From Rhodohalobacter halophilus (lineage in GTDB: Bacteria; Bacteroidota; Rhodothermia; Balneolales; Balneolaceae), in assembly GCF_001715195.1 (NCBI RefSeq), contig NZ_MDWE01000002.1:58348-122347 (forward strand): DNA of 64,000 nt. Reading direction: 5' to 3'. The notes under the pieces were generated by a model. The model was not told where the DNA came from. It searched no databases and worked only from the letters and a program-made list of their open reading frames with translations. Made by a program: the position numbers and the translations under genes. The first letter of the stretch is position 1. Every line of letters begins with the position of its first letter. This document shows, one piece after another, positions 53,506 through 63,979 of this stretch.

Positions 53506-55227
53506 ATGCCATTTTTTAATAAAATGCGAAAGCGCAATACCGTTCGTTGGCTATTCCTCAGCCTGGGAATTACAGCCGTTCTGGCTTTAACCGCAATGAA
53601 TATCTACTCGCTCTACGCTCTTCGCGAATCGACCATTGAGTCGGCAAAGGACAATAAAAAGAGCCAGCTGGATGAGTTTACCTTTCAAATCCGGCACCAG
53701 TTTGGCGGCCCTTTTCGTGAACTCAGAAAACTTGACATTGAAAAGCTTGAAAATAGCTGGGAAGTTAGCGGAAATTTTCCAAACCATTTTATTGAAGTAT
53801 TGGTAAAAGCTTCTGACGACCCTCTCTACGATGACATCTACTACAATCCCAGCGATTCAGACGCATGTTACGACAGCGGTCAACCGGTTTACAAGTTCAA
53901 TAAAGATTTGAAAATGTTCACTTTGGTTGAGGAAGTTCCGGAATTGGTTTGTGACGGTTTTGGGATCTCCAATTCCCGTATTAAGGCATTGATTGATGAA
54001 TATCGCTTCAATAATAAAGTCACTTTTGATGCACACCGGAGCATGAACCTGGCACTGATCAATCTAGACTCCAGAAGTGTCATCGGACATCTGAATTTCA
54101 CAATCAACCGAGATTACTTGGTAGATGAACTGATCTCTAAACAGTTGAAAGAGCAGTTCGGACCAACAGAGGAGACCGGAATCGTAGTTTGGCTGCGAGA
54201 CTGGATTCAGGACGAGATTTTATCCGGGAGTGATGATGCGCACATTTATAATCGGGATGTGTATGAAATAGACATGCGGCAGAGATTCCCCGAAATGCTC
54301 GAAAACTGGGTTCTGCACGCATCGTTCCTTCAATCCCCAACAGTGGCAGCAACCAATGCATCACTAACCCGAAACCTGATTGTACTTGGCTTTGCAGTAA
54401 TTGTACTTTTTGGTGCACTGGTCTTTATGTTCATCAATGCACAGCGCGAACGTGAACTGGCTCAGCGTCAGGCCGGGTTCTTAGCAAACATTACTCACGA
54501 ACTAAAAACACCGCTTGCAGTTATGCAGGCAGCCGGTGAAAATATTTCGGATGGACGGGTTACAGATGGAGAACGGCTAAAAAATTACGGAGACCATATC
54601 TACAACGAATCGGTCCGGCTCCGAAAAATGATCGAAAAACTGCTGGATGTAGCAAAAGTTGACTCCGGACAAACAGTTGTTGAACAGGCACCGCATCAAC
54701 TCTCAGCTTTAGTTCAGGAATATCTTCAATCCAATCGCGAATATATACGCTCCAAAGGGTTTGAATTAAATGTTCAAAGCGATGAGAACTTACCGCTTGT
54801 GATGGTAGACCCCGATCACCTGGAAACGATTTTGAATAATCTGGTTGAGAATGCAATCAAGTACAGTTCAGACAATAAGCAGATCGACATCCGTCTGAGC
54901 TCAGCCAATGATCAAGTTTTCATTTCTGTGGCCGATAAAGGAGATGGAATTGCAAAAAAATCACAAAAGCTGATCTTTGAAAAATTCTACAGAGTCGAAA
55001 ATAGTTTAACCGCAAAAACCAAAGGTCACGGGCTGGGGTTAGCAATTGTCAAAAACCTAATTGAACTGAACGGAGGCACTATTTCCTTGAAAAGTGCTGA
55101 AGGTAAAGGCTCCACGTTTACCGTATCATTCCCCGCAATGATCAAGGGGGAATCTCCGATTGAAAATCAAATTTCCACAGATCCTGTTCGCGAAACAGCC
55201 AAAATAGATTCAAACCAATATGTCTGA
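53506..55227 (+). CDS. membrane sensor histidine kinase
   Basis: 573 residues. TM helices at about 14-34 and 289-311 flank a 250-residue periplasmic sensor. H331-E-L-K-T-P is the phospho-site, N-L-V-E-N-A-I-K-Y is the N box, and D-K-G-D-G-I-A and K-G-H-G-L-G-L-A the ATP loops. It overlaps its regulator gene by 8 bases. Confidence 0.94.
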   Translation: MPFFNKMRKRNTVRWLFLSLGITAVLALTAMNIYSLYALRESTIESAKDNKKSQLDEFTFQIRHQFGGPFRELRKLDIEKLENSWEVSGNFPNHFIEVLVKASDDPLYDDIYYNPSDSDACYDSGQPVYKFNKDLKMFTLVEEVPELVCDGFGISNSRIKALIDEYRFNNKVTFDAHRSMNLALINLDSRSVIGHLNFTINRDYLVDELISKQLKEQFGPTEETGIVVWLRDWIQDEILSGSDDAHIYNRDVYEIDMRQRFPEMLENWVLHASFLQSPTVAATNASLTRNLIVLGFAVIVLFGALVFMFINAQRERELAQRQAGFLANITHELKTPLAVMQAAGENISDGRVTDGERLKNYGDHIYNESVRLRKMIEKLLDVAKVDSGQTVVEQAPHQLSALVQEYLQSNREYIRSKGFELNVQSDENLPLVMVDPDHLETILNNLVENAIKYSSDNKQIDIRLSSANDQVFISVADKGDGIAKKSQKLIFEKFYRVENSLTAKTKGHGLGLAIVKNLIELNGGTISLKSAEGKGSTFTVSFPAMIKGESPIENQISTDPVRETAKIDSNQYV

Positions 55228-55924
55228 AGAAACTAAAAAAATTGTCATCGTCGAAGACGAACCCAGCCTGGTATTTACTCTTCAGGATACTCTCGAAACA
55301 GAAGGGTATGAAGTGACGGTTATTCAGGAAGGTGACAAAGCCATCGAAGCTGTAAAAAATGTAGAACCGGACCTGATGCTTTTGGATATCATGCTGCCCG
55401 GCATGAGCGGTTACGACATATGCAAGGAGGTGAGGGAGCTGAAATATACATTCCCCATCATCATGCTTACAGCTCGCGACCAAGAGATTGACAAAGTTGC
55501 CGGACTAAATATTGGAGCAGATGACTATATGACGAAGCCGTTTGGCGTGAAAGAGCTTCTGGCCCGCATCAAAGCCCGGTTGCGACGAGCAAATGCCTAC
55601 TCTAAAGAGGGCCCGACTGAAATGCTAAAGCTCGGAGATGTAAAAATCGACCTGAAGGAGTCGAAGGTAGTCAAGCCAAATGGCGTGGAACACGACCTCT
55701 CCACACGAGAAGTTGAATTGATTCAATACCTCGTTTCGAAGGCAAACAAACCAATCTCCAGAGACGACCTGCTCGAAAATGTCTGGCGGTACGAATACAG
55801 TACCAACACACGCACCGTAGATGTCCACATCTCAAAGCTGCGCGCTAAAATTGAAATGCAGCCCGACGATCCGAGATTCCTGGTCACCCTGCACGGTGTA
55901 GGCTACATGCTACGCGTCAACTGA
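55220..55924 (+). CDS. OmpR-family response regulator
   Basis: 234 residues: receiver (V-E-D-E, L-L-D-I-M, K-P-F-G) and a C-terminal winged helix ending V-T-L-H-G-V-G-Y-M-L-R. Cognate of the overlapping histidine kinase; target genes unknown. Its 3' end overlaps the convergent flavin reductase by 15 bases. Confidence 0.95.
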   Translation: MSEETKKIVIVEDEPSLVFTLQDTLETEGYEVTVIQEGDKAIEAVKNVEPDLMLLDIMLPGMSGYDICKEVRELKYTFPIIMLTARDQEIDKVAGLNIGADDYMTKPFGVKELLARIKARLRRANAYSKEGPTEMLKLGDVKIDLKESKVVKPNGVEHDLSTREVELIQYLVSKANKPISRDDLLENVWRYEYSTNTRTVDVHISKLRAKIEMQPDDPRFLVTLHGVGYMLRVN

Positions 55925-56473
55925 TACATCAAGCGATTTGATCTTCTCAACAAAGTCAGGAAAGCCGTCGAGCTGACTCAATAACAATTTTTGAAGAATC
56001 TCTTTATTGATCCCACTTTCAGGATCAAACGAATCATTTACTCTCTGTATAAACATCCTCTCCGGGTAGATGTACGCCTTTCTGTATTTGAGAAGTTGCT
56101 CAAACTGCTCCACCGGACGCAGAGCTCCAAATGCACCGGCTGCTTCACCAATTAAACTTACGGGCTTCAACTCAAGAGCTTTTGGAAACGGCAGGTAGTC
56201 AAAAAAGAACTTTAAAACTCCCGGGAATCCTCCGTTATACTCCGGAATGACAAACAGAAAACCGTCTGCATCCAAAAATTTGCTGTTAAAATCTTTTACT
56301 GAGTCGGGGGTATTCCCGTACTTCCCCCCAACAACATCCTCAAATGGATAGTCCATTAAGGAGAAAATCTCTGTCTCAGCTTTCTTGGTTAGATACCGCT
56401 CTGCGTACTTCGACACCTTAAGTGCATTTGAACCGGGTCGATCTGTAGATGAAAGTATATGAATTCGACTCAT
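55910..56473 (-). CDS. NADPH-dependent FMN reductase-like flavoprotein
   Basis: 187 residues, flavodoxin fold. S-S-T-D-R-P-G-S-N binds FMN phosphate and P-E-Y-N-G-G-F-P-G-V is the family loop. It reduces quinones or similar substrates. No partner gene nearby. Confidence 0.85.
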   Translation of the reverse strand: MSRIHILSSTDRPGSNALKVSKYAERYLTKKAETEIFSLMDYPFEDVVGGKYGNTPDSVKDFNSKFLDADGFLFVIPEYNGGFPGVLKFFFDYLPFPKALELKPVSLIGEAAGAFGALRPVEQFEQLLKYRKAYIYPERMFIQRVNDSFDPESGINKEILQKLLLSQLDGFPDFVEKIKSLDVSVDA

Positions 56474-56826
56474 TCTATTTTTTTGGTGATGATGATTTCA
56501 ATTTGTTATTGATTTCCCTAACAATATATCACACAATTCAATTTCATAGATTCGCGCACAATTTTGCCCGATTTCTTTTGAATTGGCATCTATAAAACTG
56601 AATTAACACCGTTTTGAAAGCCCTTCCGATAAATTTAATTAACTTAAAAAAAGCGCTTTTCTGAACCATATATTTAAAATATCATCGCATAATGATTTTT
56701 TAACTTTATAAAGTTTGTATAACATGCGATTTCACTTTATCATTTATTTGAAGACTTGAAAAGAAAGTTCAGAAATTATTCAAGAGCTCATGTTATGGTA
56801 GACATCGAGCAATAGCTCCAATACTC
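56474..56826. other. AT-rich intergenic region, possible small RNA
   Basis: About 350 bases between rarA and the flavin reductase without a coding frame. T-T-A-A-C-T with T-A-T-A-A-C (56700-56722, plus strand) could be a promoter, and a strong hairpin ends the region, so a plus-strand small RNA is possible. Not a recognised RNA family. Confidence 0.3.
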
Positions 56827-56859
56827 AGCAAAGCCGGAATGGATAATTCCGGCTTTGCT
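56827..56859 (-). terminator. hairpin terminator after rarA
   Basis: 14-base perfect stem: AGCAAAGCCGGAAT (56827-56840) and ATTCCGGCTTTGCT (56846-56859), 5-base loop, 11 bases from the rarA stop. Flanking T-tracts are weak on both strands, so it could serve either direction. Confidence 0.6.
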
Positions 56860-56870
56860 ATTTTACAGAC

Positions 56871-58217
56871 CTAATCATTTCTGCTTTTTATTTTCTGAAG
56901 ACGCCCCCACATTTTTGGCTCCCTGCCAGAACTTCCCGCACGATAAAACGACCTCCCTTTCAGTTTATCCGGCAAATACTGTTGATCAACCCAGTTATTG
57001 GGAAAATCATGGGGATAGAGATAATCATCCGACGAGTTCTCCACATCCATGTACCGGGCAGCAAGTTTATTTGCAGTTTTATCCCTCAAGTGGGGAGGAA
57101 CATCCTGAACACCCTTTTTTTCAATCAAACTGTTCGTTTCAAAGATCGCTTTGGTGCTATTACTTTTTGCTGAAAGTGCCAGAAATATCGCAGCGTGGGA
57201 GAGAAAGTAGAAACCTTCCGGCATTCCGGTTTTTTGAAACGACTCGTGCGCGGCATTCACCACGGTCAATGCATAGGGGTCGGCCATTCCCACATCTTCT
57301 GAAGCAAAGATCAGCAGCCGCCGAAAAATAAAATTCGGATCCTCCCCGCTTTGAAGCATTGCACTCATCCAATATAGTGCCGCATCCACATCTGAACCCC
57401 TCATAGACTTGATAAAAGCCGATACGTAGTGGTAGTGCTCATCTCCGGTCCGATCGTACCGCACATTCCTTTTTTGAATAGACTCTTTTGCAATGTCAAG
57501 ATCAATGTTCACCACGCCGTCCTTATCCTTCACCGTGGAAAGTACAGCAACTTCCAGAGCGTTCAGCGCATTCCGAACATCTCCGCCGGCGTACTCTGCA
57601 AAATAGTCTTTTGCATCATCGCTGACAGATATGGACATATATCCCAACCCCCTCTTTTCGTCCGACAACGCACGATCTATCATTTCCGATACATCATCTT
57701 TTGTGAGCGGAAAGAGTTCAAAAAGCTGACAACGGGAAAGCAGTGGATTGACCAGCGAATAGAACGGGTTTTCTGTCGTGGCCCCGACCAGTGTAATAAT
57801 TCCGGATTCCAGGTGAGGAAGCAGTGCATCCTGTTGCGCTTTATTCCAGCGGTGGATCTCATCTACAAACAGAATGGTTTTTTTACCGTTAGCCTTTTTT
57901 TGATGCTCGGCTTTACTCACCACATTCCGAAGCTCCTTGATGCCGTCCAGCACCGCGTTGATGACTTCAAATCTGGCATCGATCTCTTTTGAAATGACGT
58001 TGGCAAGAGTTGTTTTACCCGAACTGGGCGGACCATAAAATATCAGGGAACCGATCACACCACTCTCAATCATTCGGCGCAGCATCTTTCCTTCACCTAC
58101 GAGGTGCTCCTGCCCAATAAACTCTCCGAGGGAAGCTGGGCGCATTCTTGTGGCCAGCGGTCTGTTTTCATACTCATCCTGAACCGACGATTCAGAATCT
58201 TCTTCAAATAAATCCAT
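56871..58217 (-). CDS. rarA: replication-associated recombination protein A
   Basis: 448 residues, MgsA/RarA AAA+ ATPase acting at stalled replication forks. F-Y-G-P-P-S-S-G-K-T-T (Walker A) and L-F-V-D-E-I-H-R-W-N (Walker B), then the tetramerisation domain and C-terminal H-D-F-P-N-N-W. The start with R-P-L-A-T-R-M-R-P is typical. Confidence 0.95.
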   Translation of the reverse strand: MDLFEEDSESSVQDEYENRPLATRMRPASLGEFIGQEHLVGEGKMLRRMIESGVIGSLIFYGPPSSGKTTLANVISKEIDARFEVINAVLDGIKELRNVVSKAEHQKKANGKKTILFVDEIHRWNKAQQDALLPHLESGIITLVGATTENPFYSLVNPLLSRCQLFELFPLTKDDVSEMIDRALSDEKRGLGYMSISVSDDAKDYFAEYAGGDVRNALNALEVAVLSTVKDKDGVVNIDLDIAKESIQKRNVRYDRTGDEHYHYVSAFIKSMRGSDVDAALYWMSAMLQSGEDPNFIFRRLLIFASEDVGMADPYALTVVNAAHESFQKTGMPEGFYFLSHAAIFLALSAKSNSTKAIFETNSLIEKKGVQDVPPHLRDKTANKLAARYMDVENSSDDYLYPHDFPNNWVDQQYLPDKLKGRSFYRAGSSGREPKMWGRLQKIKSRND

Positions 58218-58373
58218 TATTAACCTTCTTTTTTGGCACTAACAGTTGATAATAACGAATTTCAAATCAACATTCGCCCGGTTGCTTCTCACAAATCTTG
58301 TCCAAAATATTGCAAAAGGCAGAAAATCTGCTTATTGATAGATAGAGATTAATCTAAATTGGGAGGTAACTTT

Positions 58374-58811
58374 ATGACAGTGAGGGATATTTTAAACCAA
58401 AAAGGAACAACCGTCTATTCGGTTCACCCAAATGAGACGGTATATGACGCGATCAAAAAGATGTCTGATCTCAACATTGGTGCTCTTCTCGTGTTGGAGG
58501 ATGATAAAATCAAAGGAATTATTTCTGAACGCGACTACAGGAACAAGATCATCCTGCAGGGCAGAACATCTACCTCTACCCCGGTGAAGGAGATTATGGT
58601 AAGATCTGTGTTTTGCGTGAACAGCAGCGACAGCATTAACCTCTGCATGCAACTGATGACGGAGAAAAAGATCCGCCACCTTCCTGTTCTCGATAATGGT
58701 GATCTGGCCGGGATCATCTCCATCGGGGATGTTGTAAAAGCTGTCATCCAGGACCAAAAAGTGGAGATCGACTCACTTCGCAGCTACATTGCCGGAAGTT
58801 ACCCGGGCTAA
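58374..58811 (+). CDS. CBS-domain-pair protein
   Basis: 145 residues. I start it at the ATG at 58374, which has GGGAGGT seven bases upstream; the longer frame's TTG lies inside the Shine-Dalgarno site. Two CBS motifs cover the length, with G-I-I-S-E-R-D-Y and G-I-I-S-I-G-D-V. It probably senses adenine nucleotides. Confidence 0.9.
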   Translation: MTVRDILNQKGTTVYSVHPNETVYDAIKKMSDLNIGALLVLEDDKIKGIISERDYRNKIILQGRTSTSTPVKEIMVRSVFCVNSSDSINLCMQLMTEKKIRHLPVLDNGDLAGIISIGDVVKAVIQDQKVEIDSLRSYIAGSYPG

Positions 58812-58812
58812 A

Positions 58813-60363
58813 TTACAGCGGCAGGTTGTCGTGCTTTTTGCGCGGCACCCGGTCGGCCTTATTATGGCAAACTTCGAATGCCCTTATCAATTTTTGCCGG
58901 GTTTCAGAGGGAAGCACTACATCATCTATAAATCCGCGAGCTGCCGCCTTGTACGGGTGAGCAAACTCTTCGCTATACTGATCTTCCAGCTCTTTCTGCT
59001 TCTCCTCCGGGTTATCAGCTTTCGCAATCTCTTTTCTGAAAATAATCTCTACAGCGCCTTTGGTTCCCATCACTGCAATCTCAGCCGTTGGCCAGGCAAT
59101 GTTGTAGTCTGCACGGATATGTTTTGAGTTCATCACATCGTACGCTCCGCCGTACGCCTTTCGGGTAATAACCGTCATTTTTGGAACGGTTGCCTCACAA
59201 AATGCATAGAGTAATTTTGCCCCATGCTTAATAATACCTCCCCACTCCTGATCCGTACCGGGCAGAAAACCGGGCACATCTTCAAATACTACGAGCGGAA
59301 TGTTGAACGCATCACAGAAACGAACGAATCGGGCACCCTTCAGTGAAGCATCAATATCGAGAACACCTGCCAAAGAGAGTGGCTGATTCGCAACAATACC
59401 GACTGTGCGACCATCCAGCCGTGCAAAACCTACTACAAGGTTATCGGCATACTTTTCATGAACTTCGTAGAACGAATCTTTATCCATTACACCATCAATC
59501 ACATCTTTAATGTCGTATGGTTTATTTGGATTCAGCGGTACCAATTCGTCAAGGGCGTCCTCTTTTGCGGCATCCGGCTCAACAGAAGGCTGCATGGGTA
59601 CTTTCTCCTCACAGTTCTGTGGGATATAGCTGATCAGTTTTCGAATATTCTTCAGGCAGACAGCATCATTCTCTTCCGTAAAATGAGCCACCCCCGATTT
59701 GGCCCCATGAGCAGAAGCTCCGCCAAGCTCTTCGGAGGTCACCTCTTCGTGAGTTACCGTTTTCACTACATTTGGTCCGGTTACAAACATGTAGGAGGTA
59801 TTCTTCACCATCGACACGAAATCGGTCAATGCCGGGCTATAAACAGCACCGCCGGCACACGGCCCCATAATCGCAGAAATCTGCGGAATCACACCGGAAG
59901 CCATTGAATTTCTCCAGAACACCTCGGCATATCCGCCCAGGGAACTCACACCTTCCTGAATTCTAGCACCGCCTGAATCATTCAGTCCAATTACCGGAAC
60001 ACCATTTTTCATGGCAAGGTCCATAATCTTGCAGATCTTTTCTGCGTGAGTTTCTGACAGTGAACCGCCAAAAACGGTAAAATCCTGACTAAAAACATAG
60101 ACCGGCCGGCCATTCACCTTTCCGTATCCGGTTACTACGCCATCACCTAGAATTTGCTGTTTATCCAGGCCAAATGCTGAACTCCGATGAGTAACAAATG
60201 CATCTATCTCCTCAAAGCTGTTTTTATCAAGAAGCAGGTCAACTCGCTCTCGCGCCGTCAGTTTACCTTTATCGTGCTGTTTTTGTATGCGGATTTTACC
60301 GCCACCTTTTTGAGATTCTTCCCGAAGTTTTTTGAGCCGTTCTACCTTTTCGTTTTCTGACAT
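58813..60363 (-). CDS. acyl-CoA carboxylase carboxyltransferase (beta) subunit
   Basis: 516 residues, the length of propionyl-CoA carboxylase beta. [10 protein letters not shown] and G-G-A-V-Y-S-P-A-L and [11 protein letters not shown] are the carboxyltransferase motifs. It transfers carboxyl from biotin to an acyl-CoA, likely propionyl-CoA. The biotin-carrier subunit is not in this window. Ends 1-2 bases from the CBS gene stop, convergent. Confidence 0.93.
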   Translation of the reverse strand: MSENEKVERLKKLREESQKGGGKIRIQKQHDKGKLTARERVDLLLDKNSFEEIDAFVTHRSSAFGLDKQQILGDGVVTGYGKVNGRPVYVFSQDFTVFGGSLSETHAEKICKIMDLAMKNGVPVIGLNDSGGARIQEGVSSLGGYAEVFWRNSMASGVIPQISAIMGPCAGGAVYSPALTDFVSMVKNTSYMFVTGPNVVKTVTHEEVTSEELGGASAHGAKSGVAHFTEENDAVCLKNIRKLISYIPQNCEEKVPMQPSVEPDAAKEDALDELVPLNPNKPYDIKDVIDGVMDKDSFYEVHEKYADNLVVGFARLDGRTVGIVANQPLSLAGVLDIDASLKGARFVRFCDAFNIPLVVFEDVPGFLPGTDQEWGGIIKHGAKLLYAFCEATVPKMTVITRKAYGGAYDVMNSKHIRADYNIAWPTAEIAVMGTKGAVEIIFRKEIAKADNPEEKQKELEDQYSEEFAHPYKAAARGFIDDVVLPSETRQKLIRAFEVCHNKADRVPRKKHDNLPL

Positions 60364-60384
60364 TCTTTATTATCTGCGATTCAG

Positions 60385-62109
60385 TTACGATTTATTTTCC
60401 TTGAAAAAGGTATGAAGTCTGTCGGTAAAATCAACAGCCACTTCATCGAAAATGTCGATATGATTTCGGTTAAAGATCTCATCCTTGATAAATTTTGATG
60501 CACTCTTCCAGTCATCCAAAATTGCAATGTTCTCGACGGCTTCTTCATATGCACGTTCAGAGCCGCTAAAAATTCCACTCACAAAGCGCTCTCTTTCATC
60601 CGATATTTGATTCATTAATTTCTGAAACAGCTCTTCGTCACTCATATCAGTGTCATCGTACATACCAAAAAATCGTTCAGACAATTTATCAGCAACCTCC
60701 TCTTTTGGCGCCGAAATCTCTTTTTCCGATTCATTATCGTCCTCCTTCACACTGCTCAGATCTTCCCGTTCCAGGAAAGCCCGCCAGATGGGTACATCCT
60801 CTTCATCATCCGTCTCGTTATAAAGTTCAATCGACTCCACACCGATCTCCTCGTCATCTTCCGGTCGATCGGTTTCGGCAAGGTCATCGGCTTCAGGGCT
60901 TGAAGTTGATTTAGATGCAGGTTTTTTCTTTTTCTCATTTTCTTTTGGTTCCTCATCAGCGTCGGCTTCTTCATCATCTCCGCCAATGGCCCTCCATTTA
61001 CTCAGAAGGTCCTCATCCAGATTTTTCCCGCTTTTCCCGCTTAGTTCGTCATCCTCCGAAGAAGACTTCTCTAACCTCAGCTCTTTGTAGATCGTACCTG
61101 ATTCATCCTCAGCCTCGTCTTCCTCCCGGTCAAATCTAAACCTTGAATGAAGTGCCTCCTCTTCACTATCTTCATCCATCTCTTCCGGTTCACTTGTTGC
61201 ATGTTCCTCATCATCCGGTAATTCTCCCCGCCGTAACTGAAATGCTGACAAAATGGAATCATCCGGCACTTCCTCCTCCTCTATCTCAGGATCGTTTGCA
61301 ACAGATTTTTTTTCCGAAAGAACTTCCGACTCCTCAATCTCTTCACTCTTAGATTCCGCACCCTCATCCTCCATGTCTTCATCCATCAATATCTGATCGG
61401 GCGATGACATCACTTCGATAAACTCTGTTCTGTTTAGTGATTTATTGAGCTTGTCAAACACATTCGCCAGTTTTTTTCTCTCTTTATCCTCAAAATAGAG
61501 ACGGAAAAGGTCTGTATCTACAGATGGCCCCGCTAAGACAAAAAGCGGCTCCAGCTCTTTTGCCCAATCAAGTGTATTGTATGAGGCCACAAGTTTGTCA
61601 TCAACCTTGGAAATAATCGATTTGCACTCGTCCAGTTTCAGATCTTGTTTCCCTTTCTTCTCCATATAGCGTACCAATGCAGCGGCCAGGGATCGTCCTA
61701 CCGTCACATAGCGCAGACGGCGTTTCAACTGGCCAACCGTCAAAACCGCCTCATTTCCATAAAGGATATCCGGTATTGCTTTTCGGGGCTGAGTAGCCAG
61801 TTCAAGAGCGTCCGCAACCGCTGTTTCAAAAAGTGGCGCGGCAAAAGAGGCCGGCATGCGCACTTCCGCTTTAATGGCTTCCAAAAAGTTTTTCCATGCA
61901 AAGCGTACAGAATCCCCTTCCATATTGGCCCACTCGGTTTCAGGAGGGTGAACCGATTCACTTAAATTTTGATGCATCTCCAGAATAATTCTCTCAATAA
62001 TAAAAGAAGGGATATCCAACACCTGCAGGTCGTCAGGGGTGTAATACTCTCTGAAACGGGGCAGCTGAGCAGTCATTTTCTCTGTGATGTGGCGTACAGT
62101 TCGCTCCAT
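60385..62109 (-). CDS. large acidic protein of unknown function
   Basis: 574 residues, no recognised domain. The N-terminal 240 residues are helical; from about 260 to 480 it is very rich in Asp, Glu and Ser (low complexity). The C-terminal 90 are again helical, ending F-T-D-R-L-H-T-F-F-K. Its stop lies 21 bases before the carboxylase start. No signal peptide, so cytoplasmic. Possibly a scaffold. Confidence 0.75.
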   Translation of the reverse strand: MERTVRHITEKMTAQLPRFREYYTPDDLQVLDIPSFIIERIILEMHQNLSESVHPPETEWANMEGDSVRFAWKNFLEAIKAEVRMPASFAAPLFETAVADALELATQPRKAIPDILYGNEAVLTVGQLKRRLRYVTVGRSLAAALVRYMEKKGKQDLKLDECKSIISKVDDKLVASYNTLDWAKELEPLFVLAGPSVDTDLFRLYFEDKERKKLANVFDKLNKSLNRTEFIEVMSSPDQILMDEDMEDEGAESKSEEIEESEVLSEKKSVANDPEIEEEEVPDDSILSAFQLRRGELPDDEEHATSEPEEMDEDSEEEALHSRFRFDREEDEAEDESGTIYKELRLEKSSSEDDELSGKSGKNLDEDLLSKWRAIGGDDEEADADEEPKENEKKKKPASKSTSSPEADDLAETDRPEDDEEIGVESIELYNETDDEEDVPIWRAFLEREDLSSVKEDDNESEKEISAPKEEVADKLSERFFGMYDDTDMSDEELFQKLMNQISDERERFVSGIFSGSERAYEEAVENIAILDDWKSASKFIKDEIFNRNHIDIFDEVAVDFTDRLHTFFKENKS

Positions 62110-62252
62110 ATCTAAACTATTGAATTTATGAACTTACCTTAGATTCGTATTATAAAAACTTTTATTGAATAACTTCATGGATATTTCCACTGCTTTTTTA
62201 AAAAAGCTCTCTTTTTTCTTCTTTTTGCATCTCTTTAAATTTACCTTCACTT

Positions 62253-62867
62253 ATGATTGAAGTTCAAGCTACGGGTATTTCAAAAAATTACGGGAAAAAA
62301 CGCGTTCTGAAAGAGATTCAGTTTCAATTTCAGTCGGACGTCATCGGTATAGCCGGTTCAAACGGGTCCGGAAAATCCACACTCTTAAAAATTTTGTCCG
62401 GCCTGCTAAAACCAACCTCCGGCACCATTTTGTGGAAACTGAACAACGCTGAGAAAACACCACAGCAAATTCATCCGTTTTTGGGATTTACCGCACCCTA
62501 TGTTCAGCTCTATGAAGAATTTACCGTTGAAGAAAATGTACGTTTTTTGATCCAGCTTCAAAAAAACTCCGCTATAGAAGATATTAACAAACTCCTGTCC
62601 GAATTTCAGTTAGATGGAATCAGCCACTCACTCTACGGTAATCTCTCCACCGGGCAGCAGCAACGAGCCAAACTGGCTTGTGCCATGATTAAAGATCCGG
62701 AAATACTAATGCTGGACGAGCCCGGTTCGAACCTGGATGAACATGGGAAATCCCTGATCCGTAACCTGACAGATTCGATGAGAGAGAAAAACCGCATGGT
62801 TATCATCGCCTCAAACCAGGGAGATGAGCTCGACCTTTGTAATGAAATCATAAATCTGAACCCTTAA
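62253..62867 (+). CDS. ABC transporter ATP-binding protein
   Basis: 204 residues, a minimal ABC ATPase. A-G-S-N-G-S-G-K-S-T (Walker A), L-S-T-G-Q-Q-Q-R signature, L-M-L-D-E-P-G-S-N-L-D Walker B. No permease gene adjoins, so it could pair with a distant membrane subunit (CcmA-like size). Confidence 0.85.
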   Translation: MIEVQATGISKNYGKKRVLKEIQFQFQSDVIGIAGSNGSGKSTLLKILSGLLKPTSGTILWKLNNAEKTPQQIHPFLGFTAPYVQLYEEFTVEENVRFLIQLQKNSAIEDINKLLSEFQLDGISHSLYGNLSTGQQQRAKLACAMIKDPEILMLDEPGSNLDEHGKSLIRNLTDSMREKNRMVIIASNQGDELDLCNEIINLNP

Positions 62868-62878
62868 CTCCGCCATTC

Positions 62879-63979
62879 ATGTACAGTGTTGAAGACCAAA
62901 AACTTGCCGAACAACTCCTGAGCCACAGCGTTGAATTGAAACCGGGTGAAAACATACTGCTGCAGCTGATCGGTCTAAATGGAGTTGGATTGATCCGGGC
63001 TCTCACCCGGCGTGTTCGTGAAATCGGAGCTCATCCTTTTGTGCAGATTGAAGATGCAGAAACCAATCGAATCCTTCTTGAAAATGGCGATGAAAAATTC
63101 TGGATCAATCAAGCTGAAACGGATCAGCTTCCGTTGATGAAGCAGATGGATGCATTTATCGGAATACGTGCGGCTGAAAATATCTACGAAAATTCTGAAG
63201 TTCCAAAAGAGGCCAACCGGGCCTACTCCCAAAAATTCCTCAACCCGGTTCATTTTGAGGAGCGGGTTAACAATACCCGATGGGCTGTACTTCGATATCC
63301 GTCTGCAGCTTTTGCCATGAACGCCAAAATGCCGACCGAAAAATTTCGTGAGTTCTATTATGCTGCCTGCCTGTTCGATTACAACAAACTGGAAGAGGCG
63401 ATGAAACCGCTGGAGGAGCTGCTTCGAAAAACTGACCTGGTTCAACTCAAGGGAGAAGGAACCGATATCAGCTTTTCTGTTAAGAAACAAAACTGGATTC
63501 CATGCTTTGGTAAACGAAATATTCCTGATGGTGAGTTGTTCACCTCACCCATACTTGATTCCGTTAACGGTCATATCACCTATGCCCCATCCGTCTATCA
63601 GGGCAAACCGTTTGAGTTTGTCAAGCTTGAGGTTGAACATGGTGTTGTGACCAATTTTGACTCGTCAAATAATTCAGCGCTCGAAGAGATTCTCGACACC
63701 GATGAGGGCGCACGCCGATTCGGTGAATTCAGTTTTGGGCTAAACCCGATCATCAGCGAGCCGATGTATGATATACTGTTTGATGAGAAGATCTACGGTT
63801 CCAACCACCTCACCCTTGGGAATGACTACGAAATTGCGCCAAATGGAAATGAGAGTAACATCCACTGGGACTTGGTCTGTATTGGGGCTGATGTTTACCT
63901 GGACGGTGAGTTGGTCCGAAAAGGCAGAAAATTTGTAAAGGATGAACTGAAGGGATTGAATCCGGACTCGCTGGTTTAA
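62879..63979 (+). CDS. M29-family aminopeptidase
   Basis: 366 residues, close to the usual length. L-K-G-E-G-T-D-I-S-F, N-I-P-D-G-E-L-F-T-S-P and G-E-F-S-F-G-L-N with later H-L-T-L-G and D-L-V hold the thermophilic-aminopeptidase metal-site residues. Cytoplasmic peptide breakdown. It starts 11 bases after the ABC gene, so they may be cotranscribed. Confidence 0.9.
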   Translation: MYSVEDQKLAEQLLSHSVELKPGENILLQLIGLNGVGLIRALTRRVREIGAHPFVQIEDAETNRILLENGDEKFWINQAETDQLPLMKQMDAFIGIRAAENIYENSEVPKEANRAYSQKFLNPVHFEERVNNTRWAVLRYPSAAFAMNAKMPTEKFREFYYAACLFDYNKLEEAMKPLEELLRKTDLVQLKGEGTDISFSVKKQNWIPCFGKRNIPDGELFTSPILDSVNGHITYAPSVYQGKPFEFVKLEVEHGVVTNFDSSNNSALEEILDTDEGARRFGEFSFGLNPIISEPMYDILFDEKIYGSNHLTLGNDYEIAPNGNESNIHWDLVCIGADVYLDGELVRKGRKFVKDELKGLNPDSLV

